A stretch of 64,000 nucleotides of DNA from Erodium maritimum (taxonomy: Eukaryota; Streptophyta; Magnoliopsida; Geraniales; Geraniaceae), in assembly GCA_963921825.1 (NCBI GenBank), contig OY997589.1, positions 76,492,523 through 76,556,522 on the forward strand, written 5' to 3'. Positions within the stretch are counted from its first letter, which is position 1. The number at the start of each line of letters is the position of its first letter. The notes under the pieces are model-generated. The model was not told the origin of the DNA and made no database searches. It worked only from the letters and a program-made list of their open reading frames with translations. Shown here in pieces: positions 33,641 through 46,459 of this stretch. Position numbers and translations under genes: made by a program.

Positions 33641-36050
33641 TTTAATTGTTTGTGCACCGCCCGCCATCTTCAACAATCTCACCCAGATCTGCCACAACAT
33701 ATCCTCGGCCCCATCGATGGCCCCCACCATCCCGACAACCCATGTGATGATCTCTGTTTTCGAGAAAACTGCCCTCTTGACGATTTCCTAAGTGACTGAT
33801 GCTGCTGGGCTCGAGGTTAGCCCCCGCCTTGTCCTGTCGTTTCAAGTCATGCCTCTGGCACCTAGCTTAGAGGTTATAAAGTCGGATGGGTTTCGGAGGA
33901 AGAAACGACCCCCAAATCTTTCTCCTCGTCCGGTCTACCCCAGCCAAACCCAACTAATCTATACACTCCTTCCTGGTTGTGACTCAACCGAAGAACGACC
34001 ACGAAAAATACCATTACACCAGTTGCCGTCACCCCTAACACAAGACGAGCCCCATCCCGATGGTCATTAAAAAACCGGGTCCCGACCCTCTCTAAACGAT
34101 CTTTGGCCTACCATGGGCGCCTCCCGTGCCTACCATATTCCCTTGTTGGGGCGACCTACTTTTTCTGTCATACCATACTTGGCTGGCTCACCTCGACGAC
34201 CATAGGTGGATCTGAACCACTCCGGCTCTACATGCCCAATCCACGTCCTGCCCCAGGCGGGGAACCCTACGGAATGAGGACGACGACATCAACATAATGC
34301 TGACCATAAAGACGACATAGTGGCCTCCATCGGAGGGATTTGAACGTCGTTGGCGAGCCCCTCTCCACCTGCCATCCCCACCACATTACCTGATTGTTGT
34401 CCAGGAAATGGAGCATCCCCAACAACCACCGTTGGGAACGCAAGATACCACGCCCGAGTCCCCTTGACCACATTATGGCCTACTTTTGAACCTTCCCGAC
34501 TCCACCACCGCTCCAAGACCTTCTGTCTAAAGCACCATCACCAATGGGGACGAGATGTGTTGTGTCCACTCTTTCCAACCCGTCCCCCGGTAGAGGCGGA
34601 CCCCATGAACAACAGAGGCGATACAAGACCTCCTACCTAATCTGAGGTCTTCTCTAGATGGTGCAAGGCCCTTACATGCCTCAGAAGTTTTCCGCGACAT
34701 TACGACGGTCGGCCATCCCGGGGAAAAGGAAGTGGATACAACTGCTCCGACTACGATCAAGGCGAGACCCGCCAAGCGGTCTCGCCATGGTCCATGAGTA
34801 GCCCCACCAGCACCAGGGTGTGTGTGGGGAAGCACACCTCGCCCTGCTATGGTCGGTTCACACCCGACCCCATGTTTCCCCCACTTCCTAGGTTCTTCCT
34901 TGGATGTCCGTTATCCCCTCGAGATCCCCAGATCCATTGTTGCGGGAATTTTCAGGCCGAGACAAGAAGTGACAACTACCGACGTACTATCGTCCATCCA
35001 TCCACTCGAGGTACTAGTCTCACCACCGATGTCCCTAGTATAATCGAAAACTCTGTTATAGAGTTAAAGTTTGATGTCTACGGATTAAAACTTAGTCTCA
35101 CTCTTTTCTTTTCTACTTATCTTCATTGTATGCTCAATTTATACATCTAGTAAAATCCCCTTTATATGCTAAAAAAAAGAGGGGTCTAGCATAATAGTTA
35201 AAATGTAATGATACATATTAATATCTCAACTTCAGCTCTGCCACAATGCTCTTCCCTTCTCCTTTTCTTAGGGTTTCTAGTTGCGTCCGCTTGTTTTCCG
35301 GGTATCGTTCCGTTTGTCATCTCTATCATCGCAATAGATCCTTTCATCCTCTCAACTGCCTCCCTGATGCATCGTTTGTTGTCCAGCCACGGTCTGTCCA
35401 ATGCAATGGGTTTCAAGCCGCCGTCGCCCGGGTCTCATCCTCGGGTTTCGTCTCATCTCTACCATTGCCTCCTCGATGCAACGGTCGCCACCCAACCACG
35501 GTCCGTTCGATACAGTGGGGACCGTGGGTTCTCCAATCAAACATTGCCCTTATCCTAAGTTGGTTCCACCGCCACCCCCACTCTTGCGAGCCGATCACGG
35601 CATGTTGGGATCTCCTACATCCAACCCCGATGATCGCCCACGTGCAACGAAATTGACCCGCCATTATCACCACCCAAATGAATATTAGGAGGGGCGGACG
35701 TGAGGCTCGCAAAGCAGTCTTGCCGGTCTCCATGAGACCACTAGGGCATCACAAGGTGTCCTAGAGGAGCCGCACCCTAGCCTTTTGGGACATATATTGT
35801 CTTCCTTCCAACCTCCTCCTTCCCTTGGTATACTCCTTGAATGACTGTCAATACAACACATGCATGTTCAAGTCGAAACGGGGGAAGGTTTCTGGATTAA
35901 CTACGCCAATCGACGAGTGAATAGGGAACCACCCCCTAACGTATTCCCTTATAGTACTCTGCTATAAGATTAGTGTTCCTGCTCTCACCGGAACTTTATC
36001 TCAATTGTTTCCACTATTGTATGATCAGTTTGATCTTTCAAGCTTTGAAA
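33641..36050. repeat. Degraded GC-rich repeat blocks, unidentified
   Basis: About 2.4 kb of GC-rich DNA in an AT-rich setting with only short overlapping frames on both strands, so it looks like decayed coding or transposon DNA. Two parts resemble each other: around 34760-34850 (GCCAAGCGGTCTCGCCATGG, then TCCATGAGTAGCCCCACCAG) and around 35700-35775 (GCAAAGCAGTCTTGCCGGTC, then TCCATGAGACCACTAGGGCA). That indicates two copies of one family. I found no domain, LTR or TSD. Confidence 0.4.
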
Positions 36051-36760
36051 TAATAAAACTTCATACTTATGCTCAAAAATAATAATTTTTATGTCAATTT
36101 TCTTTAGAAGAAACTTTCTGGAAGAAATTACCAAAACTTTACTTTTTAGCCTTTCGTCTCAAAGACTGATTTGCGTGAATTTTTTTATCACACCTAATAG
36201 AATGTCAAAACTCCACATATTAAGTTTCTGTTATGGAATTCGTTCAGCAATTTGAAAAGACTAAATTATTTTTACCATCGTGTTTTCTTCTTCATCCATG
36301 CGTCCTTTTTCTTTGATACGTATAGAGGTAAGTTATATGCCAATTGTTGTAGTTTCCCACAAATTTGATTATACGTCAATCGTTATATTTTGGAGATGCT
36401 AAAAAAGTCAAATGTATAAGGTTACTTCCCTATAAATACATCATAATCCAACGAATTTTGATATTATATACATTTTAAAATGAGATTATATATTAAAATG
36501 AGCTCTATGATTAAAATGATTAGTGTATACTCTTATTATTTTGTTGGTAAATACCGAAATGGGATAACTCTACAGAAAATCTTTCAATTATTTTTATTAA
36601 TTACGGATTAACAGAAACATGTGAGTTATCGAAAATGAAAGGGGTAGACATAGTTTCGGACAGACCTGAGACGCTTCCCCAGTAACTATAATCACTGCTT
36701 TTTCTTCGCAGTTAAGAAAATTAATACAATACATAGGGATATCATACTAACTATGACTAA
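36051..36760. other. AT-rich spacer
   Basis: No gene, RNA or element recognised. Confidence 0.45.
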
Positions 36761-37708
36761 TCTAGGTTTGTATTTGACTGCTTTGCTCATCTCGACTCAA
36801 GCCCTGCTTTGCCTGATTTACACACTGATCATGCGAAGAGAATCTTTGGGAGGAAGAGAGGAGAACTGAAAATTTCCAAGGAGTTGCGGATGATGTACCC
36901 TTGCAATATAGATAAAACGCAAAGGAAAACAAAAGTAATGAAACCTCTCGAGGAGGGACCAATTTTGGTTCCGCCGCCATTGATCTCCAATCAAAAGCTG
37001 TTGAGGATACAGATACAACGTCAAAGGACATCCGAGGTTGTTCAGAACAATCTTCTGGTTCTCAATTTATATGTTCCGGCTTGAGAGTTTCTCGGTGGCC
37101 TTTTCTTCGGACTTCGGCTATTGTTCACAAGTCTGATTTGTCCAATCCGACTTCACCTTATTTTTCCTCTGTTTCCATAGACCATTATGTCCTCGTGCCT
37201 CTGGGAACTCGTTTATTCTATTTTGGAAGAGATAGTGGTGTGTCGCATCTGAGGATTTTGTCATATTTGGTTATAGTGGACGGCGGAACCGCGTTGAGCT
37301 TGTTGGCTTTCTGTCTTCTCCGGTTGTGTGTTTGCCTCTATGTGGGAGTTTCTCAGCCGATTTGGTATGGGAGCTTGGTCTACAGCGATGGAGAGGTACG
37401 GTTTTGGCTGGTGGTCGTTGTAGGGTTGGGTTTATTGGTGGGCAAAGCCCATTGTGCCCATGAGCTAGTGGGATTTACTTTCTTGGAGCTTACAACGGTT
37501 TGAGACAATTGAATTGGTACATGGAGCATGCTCGAGCTTCAGTATGTCGTCTTGTGGTTGTTTTCGCTTTGATTTTGTACTACGATTAAGTGTTAGACCC
37601 TTTTTTGAACTCATTTTCGTAGTAGTTTTTTTCGATCATTGACCTTCTAGATCTTTTCTATCTCGGAGAATCAATCTATTACAGTAAAATTGTGAGCTTA
37701 TCAAAAAG
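36761..37708 (+). mobile_element. LINE remnant, 3' part
   Basis: Ends in AAAATTGTGAGCTTATCAAA (tail at about 37698-37708), the same TTATCAAAA-type tail as the minus-strand LINE at 29062. Broken frames 36809-37084 and 37081-37503 resemble ORF1 C-terminal or linker sequence by composition only. No reverse transcriptase visible; start approximate. Confidence 0.45.
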
Positions 37709-38220
37709 ATAAAACGAAAGCGATAATGATAAAATCAATCATAATGACCCGAAACTAGGAGAAAGATCGAGGAAACCTTCTATGGGGGTGACAATAATAT
37801 CGTGATAGGAGTAACAATAGATAACAGGAGATCGGAGAAAGTAGAATATCAGAGGAAAAAGGGACTTTGTCGGAATAACGAAGGATAGAGTTCGTAATTT
37901 CTCTAAGAGCAAGAGAAAGAGAGAGCCATGAAGTAATCACCTTTTTGTATAGTTAAATATACAATAAAGAAAAGACAAATATATCATTTAAATAAAAATA
38001 AGTTTATGTGAAAATTTTAATATTTATTTATAAAAACAATATTATATTCCACGTACAAATTAGATTGTTTTAAATTATAAATTATTTTTTATATTTAATA
38101 AAAAAATTATGGTATTAATAAATAGGAATCGAAATATGCAAGAATAACTTGCAAATATATAAATAAAAAATCAGAAGTGTCTTGTCTCTTTGTTTTTGTT
38201 CCAAAACAACTAGGGCCCGT
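37709..38220. other. AT-rich spacer
   Basis: Low-complexity AT-rich DNA after the LINE tail; nothing recognised. Confidence 0.45.
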
Positions 38221-39335
38221 ACAAAATGGAAAGTTTTTCTTCTCTTTCAACGGAGATAACGACAAAAGCAAGCTTTGGAGGTTTGTTTTCTACCGGTGCA
38301 CCGCATTTTTCCTCTAGTGCGGATGGGATGGAGATGGTTTTCATAGTAAGAGCTGACTCTCTGCCAGTCTCTCTTGCATCTGGTGGTCGGGTAGCCAGGC
38401 ATGACGTGCATTACTTTGGAAGACATCGGTGGTCGGGCTACGTCCGAAAAGGGCGAGGGGGTCTCAGACGTGTCGGGCAAGCATATCTGCCCCGATGTGG
38501 TGTCACATCTGATGAATTCGGGAGTTCGGGGGTTGTTTGTGGCCGTGTATGACGGCGGCGAGGACTGAGGATGGATACCAAGGTCGAGTAAAGTAGGGCT
38601 CTCAGGAACCGAATGATGAGAGAGAGTCATTTCCGAAAGGGGAGTCCTCAGGACAAGGGATTGTTAGACGGATGAACGTGGGGGTCAGGATCCGTCGCCT
38701 ATTGGCTCAAGAGGATCGTGGCGGTGGCGGAGGTGCAGTTTTTTCGTGAGTAGGGAGGAGTCGGAAGGGACGTTTGGTGGACTACCAGAGCTGACTCAGG
38801 GGCACTAGGGAAGACCCTCGCAGGGACGGTGCAGTCATCGTGGAAGACCATATGACACCAGGGTTTCAAACTGTCGGGAGTGGAAAATATGAGCAATCGT
38901 ATGCGGGACCTGGAGACAAGGGAGATAGTCGTCCCTCTCACAGAGCTATGAGAGCAGTGACTTAATTTTACCTTTGTGGTGGTTGGGCGGGTTCTGACCA
39001 CCACGACCTTCTATAGGAAGTCTCTGGTGGACTGGTTAGCGTAGCTCTGGAGGATGTAGGACGTGGTGGCTAGACCTATAGAAGACGGGATTGTGGGGTT
39101 ATTCTTCCGTACATCACGTGAGAGGGTGCGAGTTCTAGTAGGGGAGTCGTGGGATTTCCGTTGCTCCCTGGTGTTGTTCGCGGACTTGAGACCGCACATG
39201 CACCGCCAGGATATCTAGGTCACACACTTTTCGTCGTGGGTACGGGTTACCAACCTCCCGGTGGGGGCCTAGAATCGGGGAGTCGACTTACGGCTCAGGG
39301 GAACGCTGGGCACATGCCTAACGGTGGATAATGGT
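38221..39335. other. GC-rich unidentified block left of the copia fossil
   Basis: GC-rich with short overlapping frames on both strands (for example 38247-38630 minus, 127 codons, no domain). It abuts the left end of the copia remnant. Likely decayed transposon DNA; no termini found. Confidence 0.35.
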
Positions 39336-39809
39336 GTGGACGACATGAGCTAGTGAGACTTTATGGTGATCTGGGTATGGTTGAATGTGCGGCTTGCGCA
39401 GCCATGGCTATGGGGATAACAATTTTCAACCTTATAGAAGAGATGATAAGGTGTACCACCAGAAGTGGAACCGATATGATAAAGGAAAAGGCCCACAGAA
39501 CCAGACTCTCAGAAATGCTGACACCATATGTTACCGATATGGAGGGGTTGATCATTGGTCACGTGTATGTCGCGTACCAAACCACTTGGTGAAGTTATAC
39601 CAAGAGTCGATCAAGGGAAAAAGAAGGTCGTTGAGACAAATTTCATTGATCATGTGATCCCTGAAGATGCTCCAATCAAGCTTACAGTCTCCGACTTCTA
39701 TAAAGATGATGACGGAAATGTGGACCGTGATGAAAGTATGGATTGAACTTGTGTCGTTATGTATTCCCCTTCTTTTAGTCAATGTGAAATATATATATAT
39801 ATATATATA

Positions 39810-40196
39810 GGTTAGCTATCCAGTAAAAACCATCCTTATTGTGCAAACTACGAACCAATCTAAGCCACAGGATGCGGTCAAAGTGACGTCAGTAGAGCGC
39901 GCGCGTGTGCGTGTTGACCACGCGCGCGCACAATGCTAATAGTTTGGGCGCACAGTGCTGATAGTTTAGCACATTGCCAAACTATCAGCACTGTGCGCCC
40001 AAACTATTAGCACTGTGCGCACCCATGTGTCAGCACCTGGTGAGTTCGTAGTTTGCACAATAAGGCGCGATGTTTTGTATATTTATTGCCCATGTGTCAG
40101 CATCTGGTGCGCTCTACTGACATTGCTTTGGGCGGATCCTATGGCTCAGATTGGTTCGTAGTTTGCACAATAAGGGGTGGTTTGTACCTGATACCA

Positions 40197-40199
<3 letters not shown>
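39810..40199. mobile_element. TA-microsatellite-flanked MITE with a long central hairpin
   Basis: Lies between (AT)n at about 39790-39809 and (TA)n at 40200-40232. Arms of about 100 bp: GGTTAGCTATCCAGTAAAAA at the left, inverse of ...GGTTTGTACCTGATACCAACC at the right; both contain TTATTGTGCAAACTACGAAC or its complement. The centre (about 39925-40022) is a near-perfect palindrome around AGTTTAGCACATTGCCAAAC. Placement inside a TA repeat is as described for Micron elements of rice. Confidence 0.75.
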
Positions 40200-40232
<33 letters not shown>

Positions 40233-40234
<2 letters not shown>

Positions 40235-41324
40235 ATCACAATCAGGTACAAACCTCACAAATTGGTCAGAACGTAGAACTAATCTCATCCTTTAAAATAT
40301 TTTATTGGATGGGTGAGATTTGTTTTCCAATTTTAACTACACGCACATAAAAATATGCTGAAATTGGCTTTAATTTCGAATTTGAGGGTAATTGCGACTT
40401 TTTTTTTCACCAAATTTACTATTTTGATCTTTCCCGTTTCGTTTCAACTCCGATTTAATTTTTTCTTGCGCCAATAATTTTATTTTTCCAAGACCTATCT
40501 ATCAAGTAGCATATTGAATACGTTTTGAAGCAAGAAAAAAAAACGATTTACTCAAAAAAAAAAACGACATGAATGTATGTTTTGTAATTTTCAGTTGTAT
40601 GTGTACCCTAAACTTAATGTATGTTTATGTTGTAAAGTGAAAAGTTATGGGTAGTATACATACAAATGCATTTGCAAAAACATACATTAAGGTTAACTTA
40701 CACATACAGATGAAAATGGTAAAAACATACGTTCAGTTTAGCTTACACATACAAATGACAATGGGAAGAACATACATTAAGTTTAGCTTACACATATGCA
40801 GTTGCGAAAACATAAAAACATACATTAAGTTTAGCCTACACATACAAATGAAAATGGCAAGAACATACATTGAGTTTTAGCTCCTATAAACATACATTAG
40901 GTTTAGCGTACACATACAACTGAAAATTACAAAACATACATTAATTTCGTTTATTTTTTTGTTTGTTTGAGTAAATCTTTTTTTTCTTGCTTCAAAAAAT
41001 ATTCAATATGCTACTTGATAGATAGTTCTTGGAAAAATAAAAATATTGGCGCAAGAGAAAATTAAATCGGAGTTGAAACGAAGCGGGAAAGATCAAAATA
41101 GTAAACTTGGTGAAAAAAAAACGAAAATAACAGCCAATTTCGATTTCCCACTTGTATTTTACGATTCCCACTATTTTTCCCCGAAAATACCCACAAATAA
41201 TGCGCGTGAACATATTTTGGAATCAGAATTTATCAAAAATCTTAGCCCTTGATTTGCTATATTGAATGGTGTAGATTAGTTCTATGTTCTGATCTAAGGG
41301 AGAGTTTGTACTTGATTGTTCCCC
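40233..41324. mobile_element. TA-microsatellite-flanked foldback element with central minisatellite
   Basis: Bounded by (TA)n at 40200-40232 and from 41325. Left end GGATCACAATCAGGTACAAA pairs with right end ...TTTGTACTTGATTGTTCCCC. Arms of roughly 300 bp match in detail: TTGCGCCAATAATTTTATTT against AAATAAAAATATTGGCGCAA, and ATCAAGTAGCATATTGAATA against its complement. The centre is a minisatellite (40655-40948). No coding capacity. Confidence 0.8.
40655..40948. repeat. Minisatellite, about 48-bp unit
   Basis: About six diverged head-to-tail units built on ACATACATTAAGTTTAGCTT followed by ACACATACAAATGAAAATGG. One inverted unit lies at about 40570-40630. The 77-codon frame 40647-40880 (repeating HIQMKM and TYIKFSLH) is a by-product of the repeat, not a gene. 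Confidence 0.8.
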
Positions 41325-44300
41325 TATATATATATATATGTTTTTGTATTCTTTTCCTAACTTTATAAACTAATGTAATACTTTTTTATGAAAGGATATG
41401 GATCTCAATTATGGGTCACGTATTTGCAGAAATGATGGCGACTTATGTATTGTTGATTGCGCGTCGACACACACAATCTTAAGAGACAAAAAATATTTTT
41501 CTTATCTAATCTTGGTTGAAGCAAATGTTAGCACAATTATGGGTACTGAAAATTTGATAGAAGGCTCCGAAAGAACTACCTTGATATTAGAAAATGGAAC
41601 AAGCTTAAATACCCATAATGCTTTATATGCAAGTAGATCCAGAAGAAATCTACTTTGCTTCAAGGATATTCGTAGCAACGGATATCATGTCTAGACCAGA
41701 AGTGAAAATGAGACTGAGTTTCTCTGTATCACTTTTAATAAGTGTGGTGAAAAGCGTGTACTTGAAAAATTACAGGTTCTATCATCAGGTTTGTATTATA
41801 CAACCATAAGAATCGTTGAAACCTACGCAACAATGAACCAGAAGTTCATTAATCCAAATTTTTTTATGCTTTGGCACAATCGTCTTGGTCATCCGGGATC
41901 GACCATGATGCGTAGGTTTGTTGAAAACTCATGTGGGCATTCATTAAAGGACCAAAAGATCCTAACCAAGATTAACATTGAAATGACATCTTTCTTTCCG
42001 AGGATTCAAGGAGATATATGTGGACCTATACATCAAGCTAGTGGACCATTAAGTTATTTCATGGTCTTGATAGACGCATCCAGCAGATTGTCTCATATTT
42101 TCTTGTTGTCAACGCGAAATGTTGCATTCGCTAAATTGCTGGCACAGATCATTAAGCTGAGGGCACATTTCCCTGATCATCCCATTAAGTCGATTCGTCT
42201 TGATAATGCTGGTGAGTTCACATCAATAACATTTGATGAGTATTGCATGTCTTTAGGGATTGATATTGAACATCCCGTTACACATGTTCATACCCAAAAT
42301 GGTTTAGCAAAATCGTTTATTAAACGTATACAGGTAATTGCACGTACATTACTAATGCAATCACAATTACCTATTTCTGCTTGGGGACATACTGTATTAC
42401 ATGTTGCATCTTTAATTCGTATAAGACCAAGTGCATACCATCAATATTCTCCTGTACAACTTGTGTGTGGGCACCAACCTAATATATCCCATTTGCAAAC
42501 CTTTGGTTGCGCAGTGCAAGTGTCGATCGCACCTACTCAACGCACAAAAATGGGACCCCAACGTCGGTTGGGGATATATGTTGGTTTTGATTCACCGTCC
42601 ATTATAAGGTATCTTGAACCTCTGACGGGTGATTTGTTTACTGCAAGATTTGCAGATTGTCATTTTGATGAGACAACATTTCCACCTCTAGGTGAGAAAG
42701 ATAAGCCTCCTGAAGTAAGGCATGAACTCTCTTATAAGCCTCATGAAGTTGGGCATGAATTTTCTTGGAAACTGAGTTCGTTGTCTCATTTAGACCCACG
42801 CACATCACAATGTGAAACAGAAGTACAGAGAATAATTCATTTGCAAAATGTTGCAAATTAAATGCCTGATGCATTTGCAGACACGTCAAAGATGACAAGG
42901 TCTTATATAGATGCAATCAATGTACCAGCTAGAATTAAGGTCACTGGTGATACTGCAAAAGCAGCTATCGATTCCTCTAGTGCACGCCTGAAGTGTGGGA
43001 GACCAGTTGGATCAAAAGACATTGTTCCCCGGAAGCGGAAATGTCAGACGAATATAGGGGATAAGAAATCAGTGGTTCCAGAAGAACCAGCCGATGAGAA
43101 AGCCTCATTACCAGAATTAGTTCCAGAAGAACTACCAGAGCCGGTTCCAGAAGAACCAATTGGTCCAGAAGTACCGGAAGACTATAATACTCCTGAAGAG
43201 TTAAGAAATGAGAAAATTATTGTTGATGAAGTCTTTGCGTTCGCAATGGCCAACGAGATCATAAATGAGTTCGATTTTGAGCCCTGAAGCATCGACGAAT
43301 GTCGTCACAGGGATGATTGGCCTATGTGGGAAGAAGCAATTAAGGCAGAATTGGCCTCATTGACGAAACGCCAAGTTTTTGGGCCTGTTTCCAAGACACC
43401 AGAAGATGTCAACCATGTTGGTTACATGTGGGTATTTATAAGGAAACGAAATGAAAAAAAAAATAAAGTCGCCCGATATAAGGCTAGACTTGTGGCCCAA
43501 GGATTCTCTCAACGACCAGGAGTCGATTTTGATGACACATATTCCCTAGTAATGGATATGATCACTTTTAGATTTTTGACCAGCCTATCAGTCTCTAAAG
43601 AACTTGATATGTGCATGATGGCCGTTGTGACTGCTTACCTATATGGTGATTTGGACACTGATATCTATATAAAACTCCCCGATGGGATGAGATTGCCTAA
43701 AGAAATGATAGATATCCCTAGAGATCTATGTTCAATAAAGTTACATAAATCTCTATATGGAGTAAAGCAATCTGGTAGGATGTGGTGCCATTGCCTTAGC
43801 GAATACCTTACCAGAAAAGGCTATAAGAATGATGTTATATGTCCATGTGTGTTCATTAAGAAAACAACCTCCGGGTTTGTTATTATAGCACTATACATTG
43901 ATGACATAAATCTTATTGGGACTCTAGAAGAGATCCTCAAAGCTTCAGATTATCTAAAACGAGAATTCAAAATAAAAGATTTGGGAAAGACTAGACATTG
44001 TCTCGGCCTGCAGGTCGAGCATCTGTCTGATGGCATTTTGATCCATCAATCTGCATATGTTGAAAAGCTCTTGAAGCGCTTTAGTATGGATAATGCTCAT
44101 CCTCTCAGTACTCTAATGGTCGTCCGTTCTTTAGATCCCAAAAGAGATCCATTTCGTCCCAAGGAAGCAGATGAAAAGATACTTGGTCTTGAAGTACCAT
44201 ATCTAAATGCTATTGGGGGTTTGTTATATTTGGCACAATGTACGCGACCTAACATAGTGTTCGCAGTAAATGTACTTTCCAGGTTCAGTTCAGAACCCAC

Positions 44301-44924
44301 TCAACGACATTGGAACGGTATCAAGCATGTACTTCGTTATCTGAGCGGGACCAGAGATTTGAGACTTATGTATTCTAAGTCCAAGGGGAGCGTTGGCTGA
44401 TCGGATATGCGGATGCATGCTATTTATCAGATCCTCACAAAGCTCGCTCCCAAATAGGGTATGTTTTCACCTGTAGTGAAACAACCATTTCCTGGCACTC
44501 TACGAAGCAGACTTTGGTTGCGACATCCTCGAACCACTCTGAGATTGTGGCGCTACATGAAGCTAGCCGAGAATGTGTATTCTTGCGATCCATTATCAAG
44601 CATGTATTATGCTCAATCGGCATTCCTCCGCCAAGCTCTCCTTCCATTATATATGAAGACAATGCAGCTTGTATAGCTCAAGTCAGAGGAGGCTATATCA
44701 AACGAGACAGAATCAAGCACATCTCTCCGAAGTTCTTTTATACTCATGAGCTCCAGAAGAGTAATGAAATAAATGTCAAGTAGATTCGGTCCTACGAGAA
44801 TCTTGTTGATTTATTTACTAAAGCTTTGCCAACTTATAACTTTGAGAAGCTAGTTCACAGAATCGGCATGCATCGCCTTAGAAAGCAACCAAAATAGCCT
44901 GCCTGAAGTCGGGGGGAGAAAATT

Positions 44925-45115
44925 TTTGTGCGCTGCACTCTTTTTCCCCTATCCAAGTTTTGTCTCACAGAGTTTTCTTGGAAAGGTTTTTAACGAGGCA
45001 GCATCAAGCATAACATCAAACACGTTTTGCGCGTTGCACTCTTTTCTTTACAGGTTTTGTCTCACTGGATTTTCCTGATGAGGTTTTTAACGAGACAACT
45101 TGAAGCAATTTTTAA
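44925..45115 (+). repeat. Imperfect direct repeat just before the copia 3' LTR
   Basis: Two units of about 90 bp, each with GCGC(T/G)TGCACTC, GTTTTGTCTCAC and AGGTTTTTAACGAG: about 44928-45008 and 45020-45110. Similar duplicated blocks ahead of the 3' LTR are, as I recall, usual in this copia lineage. Confidence 0.65.
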
Positions 45116-45379
45116 TGGTGGTGTCCAAGGGAAAAAACTGTAAAATACGTGGAGTAATTGGTGTCCACCCACACATAAACACGTGTTGTGTTTATGATAA
45201 ATCAATACATGAGTAAGTACTAGCATGACATGTCATCTCTACTTAAATAGGACCATTTCTGTGTAATTAAGACATACAAAAAAAAAAAGAATAACATTTG
45301 CTCTCATACTCACTTTACCTCACCCTGTGCACATGTTCAATTTACTTTAGCTTTATATTTATATGTCTTGCTTATAATA

Positions 45380-46400
45380 TATAAATGTTCAAACATCGGT
45401 TACCCGGACCGGTGAGGCAGTAACCGGAACCGGCCGGTAGGTCCTTGTAAGGGGAAAAGTCTACCGGACCCGGCACTGGCAGCGACCGGGGCGGGCGGGT
45501 TTTGTAGGCCGGGTGGGTGGACGGTTATACCGGTACAACCACTCGACTGTTGTTTGCTTCCCTCAAATGTTCGAAGAACAAGAAATGTATAAGAAGAACA
45601 AAAATCGAATCAGTGATGATATGTTGAAGAAGATATAAACTAAAACAATCGTGTATATGAGAAGGTGAAGCTATTAAAGAATTGAAAAAGTTGTCTTGGA
45701 AGATGAAAAGGTAAAGTTACTTTATTATTAAATTAAATAATATAATAACTTAAAGTAGAGTTCCTTTCTTCAAAACCGTGTATCGAAGATTGGGAAAACA
45801 AGCTTTATGTCATTTATTAATATAAAAAAAATTGTATTTCATTTATCTCCTTGGAAGTGAAAAAGGTGCTTAAGTTATATTATATATATATAAATTAATA
45901 AAACATAATAAAATTTGAGGTCTTCATCTTTCTTTGGAGAAAAATCTCTGGTAAAACAAAACAAAACCAGAGCATGAAGAAGGTAAGTCACTAAGTCTGC
46001 TACAATCACTCTTTTATCGATGGTTATGAAGATTTTCAAGTGAGTATAAAAATAAAAAAAGAAAGTTATGGGTCTCATATAATCATCAGTACATGACAAG
46101 CTTAATGTTCATCATGTATCTTGAATCTCTCTGGCTGGTATTTCATCTTGAATCTCTCTTGTCTGGTCATGAAAGATATGAGATGTAGAGATACAAACTC
46201 AAGTTTTGATGGAGGGGTACCGGGTCCGGTTATAACCAACGGACAAGTCTTTGTTTCCGGCAATCGACCCGGGTATCTCCGGTAACCCCATTTCCATACC
46301 GGTCATCGGGCCGGAATCCGGCGGTAACCACCCCGCCGGTTCCGGTAACGGCCGGTGCCGGACGGGTTGCCGGGTTTCGGTTATTTTTGAGCACCCCTTA
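45380..46400. mobile_element. hAT-like non-autonomous element with CCGG-rich ends
   Basis: The left end ATGTTCAAACATCGGTTACC and the inverse of the right end (GTGCTCAAAAATAACCGAAA) are similar, and both 100-150-bp ends are packed with ACCGG/CCGGT words, while the 600-bp middle is AT-rich. This design is typical of plant hAT-type non-autonomous elements with subterminal repeats. No clear 8-bp TSD found; boundaries within about 10 bp. Confidence 0.55.
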
Positions 46401-46459
46401 GTGTTTTATCATTAAAAAAACAAGAGCAATTAAGTAAAAAAGAACTATAATTATTCTAA

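Larger units (their letters stand above)
39336..45400 (+). mobile_element. Ty1/copia retrotransposon fossil, broken
   Basis: LTR retrotransposon remains in the copia gene order. Parts recognised: gag C-terminal zinc-knuckle region (about 39480-39650), protease region (about 41400-41700), integrase (about 41850-42700), reverse transcriptase (about 43320-44000) and RNase H (about 44270-44850). A purine-rich tract (GTCGGGGGGAG, about 44908-44918) and a probable 3' LTR starting near 45139 follow; the LTR end is not certain. The left part of gag and the 5' LTR are absent. The element is clearly dead, with several breaks (four or more), and is interrupted by two foldback elements in TA microsatellites (39810-40199, 40233-41324). 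Its proteins closely resemble those of the better preserved copia at 59451, so both belong to one lineage. The decay and nested insertions suggest it is the older. Confidence 0.85.

Noticed and set aside
40647-40880. 77-codon repetitive protein
   Set aside because: It is a translation of the 48-bp minisatellite in a foldback element; no independent coding signal.
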